Shown one piece after another: positions 20,511-27,709 of a DNA stretch of 64,000 nucleotides. How positions within the stretch are numbered: position 1 is the first letter of the stretch; every line of letters begins with the position of its first letter. The DNA is taken from NCBI RefSeq assembly GCF_034008315.1, contig NZ_CP125377.1, positions 6,016,501-6,080,500 on the forward strand, written 5' to 3'. The stretch is from Pseudomonas sp. P8_241 (lineage in GTDB: Bacteria; Pseudomonadota; Gammaproteobacteria; Pseudomonadales; Pseudomonadaceae). Below the pieces are notes generated by a model that was not told the origin of the DNA, made no database searches, and saw nothing but the letters and a program-made list of their open reading frames with translations. The translations under genes were made by a program, and so were the position numbers.

Positions 20511-22058
20511 ATGATGTTGAAACAGGGGTTTCTCCGGCCGACTGCTCTCGCAGTGGCGATTGCGACTGGGGTTGCGGGCTGCGCCACTATTGATAATCAG
20601 CTGGGTTCGTCATCAGGGGCTACAGCCTGCGTTGTGGGTGGCGCGGTTGGTGCGGTCGCAGGGGCTCTACTGGCCGCCGCTGTTAACGGCAAACCAGAAG
20701 TCGGAGCGGTCGTCGGTGCCGGTATTGGTTGCGGAGCAACAATGCTCTATCAGAACCGAGTCAAGCGCCTCCAGGACATTGCTCAGGCTGAGCACATGGA
20801 CATGGACGTCAAAGAGATCGTTGCCAATACGGCTGCCGGCGGGGCTTCCAAAGAGGCGTCGGTAGGCATTGAGGCACAGGCGCGTGATACGACGATGTTC
20901 ACGCCCGCATCGGCTGAGTTGACCCCCGAAGGTCAGCGTCAACTGCGCAAAATTGCCCAAGCCATGGCCGACGCTCAAAAAGCCCAGGCATTGAAGCCCA
21001 CGCCCGCCGGTGGCATGAAGATTCTGGTCGTCGGACACACAGACTCCACCGGTGCAGCGCAATTCAACCAGTCCCTGTCTGAAAAACGTGCACGCGCCGT
21101 CGGCAATATTCTGGCTGAAGCCGGGATCAAGCCCACTGACATCTACTACCAGGGCGCTGGCTCTGCGCGCCCTGTCGCGGACAACAGCACTGAGCAGGGT
21201 CGTGCGAAGAACCGGCGCGTCGAGATGTCGCAAATCGATAGCCAGCAATTGCTGGTCGAACGGGTTCGCAGTGAGCGCAACAGCACCAGGTACCTTGAAC
21301 ACGGTACCCGCACACAGGCAGCCCCGGCTCCTGCCGTACCGGTGAAAGCTTCAAGGCCCGCGACCTCCGCGGTGGTCGCTGAAGTACCAATGGCAGCGCC
21401 AAAGGCCAAGCCAAACAAAGCTGTTTCCCCCTCGATACCGCAACAGACAACATCGGCGCCCTCTCCTCTGGCAATTATCGGCAAGGGTGGCATCGACTTT
21501 GGCGGGCACGCGGTGACCAATGGCAACTCGACACTGGCGCAATCCATCGTGCCGAAGAAGTCGATGTTCACCCTGGTTTCCAGCGCCTATGCATCCGCCC
21601 CGGTCGGATCCTGTATTGCCGACATGCCACGCACCGAAGGCGAAGTCATGAACCTGGGTACTGGCAAATCGATCGACGAGATCGAAACCACCGACTATCT
21701 GCCGGGCATGGATGGGCGTCCGTGGGCACAGCTGGTCAATGGCCACCTGGCCAGTGTCGGTCCGGTTTCGATCCTCAAGGAGGACTCGGCGCTCGCCCAA
21801 CAACCGTTCATGTCCTTCAAGTCGGACTACAAGACCAGCAAAGAGAAACTGACCGGCAAAGTTCCGGCCTCGGCCAATACCTACGATGGTGAGTCCCAGG
21901 TTCTCTACCGAGTCTTCTCGGTCGACGCGAAGAGCTCACCGGTCTCTTGCATGGACATCGTATTTGACAAGCGCACGGGCAAAGCATCGGGCGGCGAAAT
22001 CTTCTATCCGAAGGGCGGCACAGCGTTCGTCGCCTCGTTCGATCCAAACCGTCAGTAA
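20511..22058 (+). CDS. OmpA-domain lipoprotein with glycine zipper
   Basis: A 515-residue protein. The signal peptide ends in lipobox VAGC (Cys24). A glycine-zipper region follows (about 40-80; VGGAVGAVAGALLAAAV). An OmpA-type peptidoglycan-binding domain lies at about 125-245, with VGHTDSTGAAQFNQSLSEKRA and the binding-site NRRVEM. After an Ala/Pro-rich linker (about 260-320) comes a C-terminal domain of about 190 residues that I do not recognise. A lipid anchor plus OmpA domain predicts an outer-membrane lipoprotein holding peptidoglycan. A TTG at 20505 is an alternative start. It is first in a coupled gene set, 17 bases before the next gene. Confidence 0.87.
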   Translation: MMLKQGFLRPTALAVAIATGVAGCATIDNQLGSSSGATACVVGGAVGAVAGALLAAAVNGKPEVGAVVGAGIGCGATMLYQNRVKRLQDIAQAEHMDMDVKEIVANTAAGGASKEASVGIEAQARDTTMFTPASAELTPEGQRQLRKIAQAMADAQKAQALKPTPAGGMKILVVGHTDSTGAAQFNQSLSEKRARAVGNILAEAGIKPTDIYYQGAGSARPVADNSTEQGRAKNRRVEMSQIDSQQLLVERVRSERNSTRYLEHGTRTQAAPAPAVPVKASRPATSAVVAEVPMAAPKAKPNKAVSPSIPQQTTSAPSPLAIIGKGGIDFGGHAVTNGNSTLAQSIVPKKSMFTLVSSAYASAPVGSCIADMPRTEGEVMNLGTGKSIDEIETTDYLPGMDGRPWAQLVNGHLASVGPVSILKEDSALAQQPFMSFKSDYKTSKEKLTGKVPASANTYDGESQVLYRVFSVDAKSSPVSCMDIVFDKRTGKASGGEIFYPKGGTAFVASFDPNRQ

Positions 22059-22075
22059 TTTACAAGGAAGACACC

Positions 22076-23800
22076 ATGCTAGAGACCATAAAAGCAATTG
22101 CGACGGCCTATTGGTACATCGTGGTGCCGGTCATCGCCACCCTGATAATGATGATTCCGGTGATCGTGTACTGGGAAAAAGTTCGTTATGGATTAATGAT
22201 CGCCCGGCATCGCTTCCCACTCATTGGGACCATCAGCTACTGGGTTAAAAATCCGGGCAAGCAGGACGCTCAAACTCACTTCCTGAAATCGGAAACAGAA
22301 CTCTGCGGCGCTTATCACCACTACTACCTCAAGCACAGCAAGGACGGGACTTTCTACAAGAAGGCCGAAGACTATCTTCTGAAGGTCAATGAAGATGGCC
22401 GTAAAGAAAAAGGTCTGATGTTGTGGGCTCTGATCCTTACCTTGATGGTTGTCGAAGCCTCGGCCTTCGGATACGCACTGGCGCCCTATGTGCTGGCGAT
22501 GGCTACACCCAACACGGCGATGATCACGGCCTGGGGCATCGGTCTGGTGATTTCGGTTGTGGGCCTCTATCTTTCCGAGAAGAGCGGCCACCAGCTCTAC
22601 ATCAACCACAAGATCAATCAGGTGATGGCCTACAGCTCGATGCGCGAAAGCGGATCGGCCGGTGACTTCATCCGCAAGGATCGTCTGAACATCGACAAGA
22701 CTTTTGAAGATGACGATCGCCCGGCCTACCAGCAGATGCTCAATCGCATCCAGGTTGGGGGTGACACTGCCAAGCCAAGCAAGTCCTTCAACTACTTGAT
22801 CATCTACTCGGTGTTCATTGTGGGCTTGGCAATAGCGGCGTTTGCGGTGCGTACCGAGACGCTGAAAGCGACCGAAGCCGAACTGATCTCGAACCCGATC
22901 TCCATGTCCATGGAGCAGGCACCGCCTGATTCAAACAGTTTCGATCTGGGCGAGGACATGCAGGAAGTCAAGCAAGCTTCGGTATCCAAGAGTGCGCAAG
23001 ACCAGATCGACTCGATGCACCGGGCATCGATGATCACCTTCGCCGTACTGAGCGCCTTGTTCTGCTTTATTCAGTTCACCTCGACGATCATGGCCTATTC
23101 CCGCGGCTTCGCCGGCAGCCATTCGAGTGAAGCCTGGAAGACCACCCGCGGTTTTGCCAACGCCGATGAATTTATTGTTCATCATGAAACGATTGCACGC
23201 TCCATTGCCGTTGATGCCCAACGCGCCCTTGGCAACTTGCAGGCCCTGCTGAGCGCGCAGTTCCATATCTCGGGTAACGACAATAACGAGAAGGAAATCA
23301 ATAAACACGAACGCACCTTTGAGCGTTTCCTCGCGATCAAACACGCGGAGAAAATGGTCAAGGACCAACGGGATGTGTTGAGCGGCATTCTGGACAATCT
23401 GAACAAGCAATCGACAGAGCTGGCCAAAAAGGGTGACCAGGCAGGCTCCGACCTTGCAATGGCCAAGGCTAACGAGATTCGCGCCCGCATCAACAGCCTC
23501 AACGGCACCGAAACGGTTGCAGCACCAGCACCGGCCGTCGTGGCAGCCAAGACGGAACCCGCCCACGCAGCCACGCCTGTGGTCCACGCAGCGCCGGCAC
23601 CTGCGGTCGAAGTGGTCAACCCTGAGCCGGTTGCAGCAGTTGCAGCAGTTGCACAGGCAGGTTTCGATCCGCACGCCTGGGGCAATCTGATGGGCTTCGA
23701 AGAAGACGATCTGGATTATGTGGCCGGGAAGAAAGGCGTTGATATCGCACTGATTCGCCGCGCGTACAAGCTGCAGAAGCTGGACGCGGAGCTGAGCTGA
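22076..23800 (+). CDS. Uncharacterised inner-membrane protein with cytoplasmic coiled coil
   Basis: A 574-residue protein of no family I recognise. Hydrophobic segments lie at about 13-33, 114-136, 147-166, 239-258 and 317-340. The long C-terminal part is soluble: a helical, probably coiled-coil region (about 405-475), an Ala/Pro/Val-rich linker (about 480-528) and a distinct 46-residue tail (FDPHAWGNLMGFEEDDLDYV onward) that may be a docking domain. The start has a strong ribosome site (AAGGAAG). Its stop overlaps the next start (TGATG). The overall plan, a membrane base with a long soluble tail beside an OmpA lipoprotein, recalls energy-coupled envelope machines, but no MotA/TolQ signature was seen. 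Confidence 0.85.
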   Translation: MLETIKAIATAYWYIVVPVIATLIMMIPVIVYWEKVRYGLMIARHRFPLIGTISYWVKNPGKQDAQTHFLKSETELCGAYHHYYLKHSKDGTFYKKAEDYLLKVNEDGRKEKGLMLWALILTLMVVEASAFGYALAPYVLAMATPNTAMITAWGIGLVISVVGLYLSEKSGHQLYINHKINQVMAYSSMRESGSAGDFIRKDRLNIDKTFEDDDRPAYQQMLNRIQVGGDTAKPSKSFNYLIIYSVFIVGLAIAAFAVRTETLKATEAELISNPISMSMEQAPPDSNSFDLGEDMQEVKQASVSKSAQDQIDSMHRASMITFAVLSALFCFIQFTSTIMAYSRGFAGSHSSEAWKTTRGFANADEFIVHHETIARSIAVDAQRALGNLQALLSAQFHISGNDNNEKEINKHERTFERFLAIKHAEKMVKDQRDVLSGILDNLNKQSTELAKKGDQAGSDLAMAKANEIRARINSLNGTETVAAPAPAVVAAKTEPAHAATPVVHAAPAPAVEVVNPEPVAAVAAVAQAGFDPHAWGNLMGFEEDDLDYVAGKKGVDIALIRRAYKLQKLDAELS

Positions 23801-24633
23801 TGAAGATCAGATACCTCATCGCCGCCCTTGCCTTTGCCCCAGCAGCCCTGATGGCTGTTGAGCGCAATGACGTGCCGAGCTGTTACGAGATCACCAAACT
23901 GACCGAGTTCAAGGCGCCCTCTTCAGGGCGCTTGTTGACGGTCATCGTTGATCAGACGACCCCGTTGACCGAAGACCTGCAAAAGACCGCCTGGAATCAC
24001 GTCAAACGGTACATGAAGTCTGGTGACAAACTTCGGCTGTACAGCTTCAGCGCCTACTTGAACGGTCGCTACACCAAGCTGGAGTTTGCCGGTGAACTGG
24101 AAAGCCCCATCGATCCTGAAGCCATCCCGAACGTGCCGATAATGGCCGCGAAGAAGTTCGACGGTTGCCTGAAGCAGCAACAGCAAGTGCTCTTCCAGCG
24201 TTTTGGCAAAGCTTTTGCGGGCACGATGAGAGCATCGACCACCGATATTCCGCGCAGCGAGATCCTGTTCAGCCTGCGTGAAATCTCCAGAGATACCAGC
24301 AAAGCCAAGGACACCAACCAGCAAGTCGTGCTGCTGATGTCCGACATGCTGGAATACAGCGACTTTGGCAGCTTCTACGCTGCAAACCGCATTCGCGACA
24401 TCAACGCCCCTGCTGAACTGGAAAAGGTCAAGAAGCAGAACATGTTGGCTGATTTTGGAGGCGCACGCATTTTTGTTCATGGCGCGGCCTTCGTGCCTGA
24501 TTCCAGCAAGAACGGCTATCGCTCCGGCAAGATGATCAGCAACCTGAAGTCTTTCTGGCAAGGCTATTTTGAACAATCAAATGCCGAACTTGCAGGCTTT
24601 GGCACACCGGAACTGACCGCAGAAATTGAATAG
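23800..24633 (+). CDS. Periplasmic von Willebrand A-like protein
   Basis: A 277-residue protein with a signal peptide (KIRYLIAALAFAPAALMA, cleavage after about residue 19). The rest looks like a VWA fold: a first strand LLTVIVDQTTPL where the metal motif DxSxS would be, and a later strand VVLLMSDMLEYSDF. The first motif reads DQTTP, so the metal site appears degenerate. It is translationally coupled to the membrane protein before it. It may be a periplasmic adaptor between the membrane protein and the OmpA lipoprotein; that is inference. No named family recognised. Confidence 0.8.
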   Translation: MKIRYLIAALAFAPAALMAVERNDVPSCYEITKLTEFKAPSSGRLLTVIVDQTTPLTEDLQKTAWNHVKRYMKSGDKLRLYSFSAYLNGRYTKLEFAGELESPIDPEAIPNVPIMAAKKFDGCLKQQQQVLFQRFGKAFAGTMRASTTDIPRSEILFSLREISRDTSKAKDTNQQVVLLMSDMLEYSDFGSFYAANRIRDINAPAELEKVKKQNMLADFGGARIFVHGAAFVPDSSKNGYRSGKMISNLKSFWQGYFEQSNAELAGFGTPELTAEIE

Positions 24634-24714
24634 CAGGCACGGGTAAAAGGCGGCACGACCGCCTTGACCAACACTTACTGAAAACCAACATCCAATAGCA
24701 AAAGGAAATACTGC

Positions 24715-25158
24715 ATGAAAGGGAAAATCCTGGACTTCAATAGTGAAAGCCGCACCGGCATCATCAGTGCCGATGACGGAAATCGCTACACTTTTGAAGT
24801 TGCACAGTGGAAAAGCTCGGTATTGCCGAAATCTGGCGTCAAAGTGGATTTCTCTACAAACAATGGTGTTGCCGAGACGATCTACCAGGAACCCGGCGTG
24901 ACCGTCGGTAACTCAAAGAAAATAACCGCCGCACTTCTGGCTTTGTTTCTTGGCGCCTTTGGTGCTCACAAGTTCTTCCTTGGCTACAACAAGCAAGGCG
25001 TGATCATGCTGTTGCTGTTCCTCTTCGGGTTTATCCTGCTGGGCGTTCCATCCATGATCATCGGCATCATTGCCTTTGTTGAATTCATTATTTACCTCAC
25101 CAAGTCAGACGAAGATTTCGAACGTACCTACGTCAACTCTGCCAAGCCGTGGTTCTAA
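24715..25158 (+). CDS. Cold-shock-like/TM2 domain fusion protein
   Basis: A 147-residue protein. Residues 1-60 (MKGKILDFNSESRTGIISADDG) follow the pattern of a cold-shock OB fold, where KGxVKWFNxxKGxGFI is usual, but the aromatic RNA-binding residues are mostly replaced. After a linker, residues about 66-120 form a TM2 domain (ALFLGAFGAHKFFLGYNKQG), two membrane helices with the conserved GxxGxHxFYLG-type loop. It has a ribosome site (AAGGAA) nine bases before ATG. It lies 81 bases after the VWA-like gene and may be in the same transcript. Function unknown. Confidence 0.85.
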   Translation: MKGKILDFNSESRTGIISADDGNRYTFEVAQWKSSVLPKSGVKVDFSTNNGVAETIYQEPGVTVGNSKKITAALLALFLGAFGAHKFFLGYNKQGVIMLLLFLFGFILLGVPSMIIGIIAFVEFIIYLTKSDEDFERTYVNSAKPWF

Positions 25159-25343
25159 CCACTCACGACTAGCCGATCGTCAAAGTTAGTTGTTACTTCA
25201 CATCCAGAGGCTGCGGCACATTGCAGCCTCTGTCGCCACATTGGCGCAGCCATCTCCCTCGCCTGCAGGCTCTGGCGCTGCGCGTACAGCCAATCACCGC
25301 AAAATATGACCTGACTCGGAGGCGCGACGCTCGCGCAACAGGG

Positions 25344-25997
25344 ATGACTCTAAATAAAGATTCGTGCAGCCTGGCAAGTGCCAGTCTCACCGCCGTGCTT
25401 TTTCTCACCTCACCGTCTGCTCAGGCGGAAACCGTTGGCCTCGGCGATGCTACAAAAAGCATCGGCAGTTTCTTTTCGCAACTGACGCAGCCACCGATAC
25501 CCAAGCCTGAACCGCAATTGCGCTATGTTCGTGAAGCGCTGGGTAAGCTGCAGCCGGAAAACTGGATCTCCTTCAGCCCGGCTAACCCCAAGGCTTACGT
25601 CTATGTGTTCGCCGATGCGACCTGCCCCTACTCCCGTGAATTGCACAAGAAGGTGCCTGAGTTCAATGCCAAGGGGATTGAGGTGCGCTACGTCGCCTGG
25701 CCATCGGGCCAACTCAATGAACCGGCCTGGACGGTGTACAAAAACGTCTGGTGCAGCGACGACCCGAAACAGGCACTCGACGACGCAATGCATGGCAAGT
25801 CGGTGAAGGCGCAAACATGCAGCAGTAAAGACATCAGCACCCTTGCCGCGCAGCAGAATGCCGGTAAAGCCATTGGCGTGAGCGCCACCCCGACGACTTA
25901 TTACCCGGACGGCCATTGGGCCCAAGGCGTGAAGCGCACCGAAGGGTTGCCCGAGCGGGCGATTTTGGGGGTCAAAATGGTTTCGAACGTGCGCTGA
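25344..25997 (+). CDS. DsbC/DsbG-like thioredoxin-fold periplasmic protein with CPYS motif
   Basis: A 217-residue protein with signal peptide (cleavage after PSAQA, about residue 29) and a thioredoxin fold: VYVFADATCPYSRELHKK carries the active-site position, and VSATPTTYY the cis-proline loop. In DsbC and DsbG the motif is CPYC; here the second cysteine is serine. A second cysteine pair (NVWCSDD and QTCSS) matches the structural disulfide of that family. Loss of the resolving cysteine suggests a trapping, isomerase-only or glutathione-type activity. The ATG start lacks a clear ribosome site and the frame is open upstream, so the start is uncertain. Confidence 0.82.
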   Translation: MTLNKDSCSLASASLTAVLFLTSPSAQAETVGLGDATKSIGSFFSQLTQPPIPKPEPQLRYVREALGKLQPENWISFSPANPKAYVYVFADATCPYSRELHKKVPEFNAKGIEVRYVAWPSGQLNEPAWTVYKNVWCSDDPKQALDDAMHGKSVKAQTCSSKDISTLAAQQNAGKAIGVSATPTTYYPDGHWAQGVKRTEGLPERAILGVKMVSNVR

Positions 25998-26421
25998 TTT
26001 TGAACGGGTTTTTGTCTTTACGAAAGGCAGATGCTCATTCGGTTATTTTGTGTCTGCTGTGTAGTTTTGGTTAATTAAGGTTTCGCTTTATCGGATGACG
26101 CCGTAGGACGTTGTAGGCAAACTCCGAATCTGCTGTTTGGGCACTTTGCCGCCTTGTTGCGCCTTTCTTTGACGGGACAGTCTCCGCCGTCGCTGACCGA
26201 TCAGCGATCGGGCTTGGAAACCCGTCGAACCGTAACGCAAAGGCGCCCAGTTAGGACTGCATACGTTTTTACGACTGCAATCCTGCTTCATGGCAGCTGT
26301 GCGTGGGACGCCTTTGGGCGTGCCGGTTTCTCTGGTTCCCGGTTTTCCAACCTGCGCACAGCTGCCACCCATTCGCTTGGAAACGAAAGTGGCGGCTTCT
26401 TGAGTAACCAGGAGCAATCCC
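25998..26421. other. Intergenic region carrying a structured element upstream of the DUF3077 gene
   Basis: About 420 bases. The last 130 contain the cloverleaf-like element described separately. The reverse strand is open through 26088-26429, but the translation is rich in Arg/Gly/Thr with no fold signs and lies across the hairpins, so I do not call it a gene. Confidence 0.55.
26292..26366 (+). ncRNA. Cloverleaf-like structured element, candidate leader RNA
   Basis: A perfect 12-bp outer stem (26292-26303 with 26355-26366, GGCAGCTGTGCG) encloses three small hairpins: 26308-26312/26317-26321 (ACGCC/GGCGT), 26323-26326/26339-26342 (CCGG/CCGG) and 26341-26344/26349-26352 (GGTT/AACC); the last two share two bases and may alternate. 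It ends 55 bases before a ribosome site and ATG of a DUF3077 gene. I have the impression that similar elements precede other such genes in Pseudomonas, but cannot verify this here. Strand and function are inferred. Confidence 0.5.
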
Positions 26422-26742
26422 ATGAGCAAAACAGACTAGCCCGCACCCTCAGAACTAAAAACCATCGGCTTCACCCCCTTCATCTACTGCAAGAATCAGG
26501 CGCTGTTCCACGTCAGTCGCGGCGTTCCGCTTGCCGATGCTTTGGCTCAGGCCTCCGATCTGTTGTGTCTCGCCAAAGAGCTGACCATCGACGCCGCCTA
26601 CACCAGAGGCACCGACCGCCACGCCTGGGCAGCGCATTACCTGACGGCCATGAGCAAGGCAGTCATCGATGATGTGGCGAAGGTGCTGGATCGCCGGCCA
26701 GTTCAAACAACAAAGGAAGCAGCCGCATCGAAAAACTCATAA
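26422..26742 (+). pseudogene. DUF3077-family protein, interrupted by an early in-frame stop
   Basis: An ATG at 26422, eight bases after AGGAG, begins MSKTD and is cut by TAG (26437-26439, codon 6). The same frame then runs open to 26742 and encodes a typical short Pseudomonas DUF3077-like protein (HVSRGVPLADALAQASDLLC, AWAAHYLTAMSKAVIDDV). The best later start (TTG 26542) would lose about 40 residues and has no clear ribosome site. Without the TAG it would be a 106-residue protein. I therefore call it a recent nonsense mutant; read-through or a sequencing error are alternatives. Confidence 0.75.
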
Positions 26743-26761
26743 TCACGGCAAAGGTGAAGAT

Positions 26762-26795
26762 TCCCAAAAAGGGACCGAGCATTCCCTTTTTGGGA
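26762..26795. terminator. Inverted repeat between convergent genes
   Basis: Thirteen-base arms 26762-26774 and 26783-26795 pair perfectly around an 8-nt loop. Each arm (TCCCAAAAAGGGA) can also fold on itself. It lies between the convergent DUF3077 and peptidase genes and probably acts as a terminator for one or both. Confidence 0.6.
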
Positions 26796-26824
26796 CCTTT
26801 AGAACCAGACTCTTCGACCCGTCG

Positions 26825-27505
26825 TTACTTCCAGTGCTGAACAACATCACTGCAACTGTCAGTCCAACCAGGTAACGAAGGGATGGCCTGCACCGCCCTC
26901 ATCCCCTCCAGCATCGCCCCGGTGAACACGACCTCATACGTATCCGCCGCCCGCCCCCATTGCTCAACGAGCGCCATGCCGTCGACCAGCGCGGTAGCCA
27001 ATTCGAAAATCGTCCCGGCCTGATCCTCGATGATTTTTTGCGTCTGAATCCACACCCGATCAGTCATCGCTTTAAGCTGCGCTGCGATGTGTTCGGACGA
27101 CGCTGGATCGGTATCTGGATATGTGATGTTACGTAGCAGGTGCTGTAACTCTCTGACTTTCGCGTAATCCTGTTCCGCCCCCTGCTCACCTTTGAGGATG
27201 GCCGTGGCTTTCGCTTTATCGACGCGTTTGGCGGCTGAAGGTTTTGAAGGGAGTGTCTGCGCCATTGCGCCAGCCAGGAGGACCATCATCCGGGCTTCCA
27301 GATACTCCGTCATGGCGTCCATCGAAGTGATTGGCCGCACCAGGGAAATGGACGCGCCACCTTGATGCCGTAGATCCATGGTCACGGTCAATGTCACTCC
27401 GCCCGTTTCAAAGCCCAGTGTGCGGGCCACGACGTAGTGACCCATCTCGTGATGGGCAATCTGCAACGCACGGTTTCGTACAGCGGCAGGCAGGTTTGTC
27501 GTCAT
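26825..27505 (-). CDS. Stand-alone M41 (FtsH-type) metallopeptidase-like protein
   Basis: A 226-residue protein with zinc motif HEMGH at residues 19-23 close to the N-terminus (HHEMGHYVVARTLGFETGGV). A helix like that after the FtsH active site follows (LEARMMVLLAGAMAQTL), then GAEQDYAKVRELQ, where D113 sits like the third zinc ligand Asp of FtsH. There is no AAA ATPase domain, signal peptide or membrane segment. This is thus the protease half of FtsH alone, probably cytoplasmic, needing a partner or acting on unfolded substrates. The ATG has GAGG nine bases upstream. It is monocistronic and convergent with the DUF3077 gene. Confidence 0.8.
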   Translation of the reverse strand: MTTNLPAAVRNRALQIAHHEMGHYVVARTLGFETGGVTLTVTMDLRHQGGASISLVRPITSMDAMTEYLEARMMVLLAGAMAQTLPSKPSAAKRVDKAKATAILKGEQGAEQDYAKVRELQHLLRNITYPDTDPASSEHIAAQLKAMTDRVWIQTQKIIEDQAGTIFELATALVDGMALVEQWGRAADTYEVVFTGAMLEGMRAVQAIPSLPGWTDSCSDVVQHWK

Positions 27506-27593
27506 GTCTTTCGCCTCGCACCCTTGATTACCTCAATGCTAGCCGACGTCGCGCAACGGCGTAGTGCTGAGCAATCAAGGCATCAGGCGCCTT

Positions 27594-27695
27594 CTGTAGG
27601 AGCGAGCGCGCTCGCGATGAACTCAAGTACGACGCGTTTATTCAGCGAGTACGCGTATTCGTTGACGTCCATCGCGAGCGAGCTCGCCCCTACAA
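27594..27695. repeat. REP inverted pair, GAGCGAGCTCGCG family
   Basis: Two inverted copies with TGTAGGAGCGAGC at one end and GAGCTCGCCCCTACA at the other, between the gcd 3' end and the peptidase promoter. Confidence 0.8.
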
Positions 27696-27709
27696 AGGTT
27701 CACCGTGCC

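Noticed and set aside
20511..24633. Assignment of the envelope gene set to the Zorya defence system
   Set aside because: No MotA/TolQ-type signature in the membrane protein and no ZorC/ZorD-like helicase or nuclease nearby; only the OmpA domain is shared.
26088..26429. Reverse-strand open frame of 113 codons over the cloverleaf-like element
   Set aside because: Runs through the hairpins; low-complexity translation; probably the kind of spurious gene often annotated over such elements.
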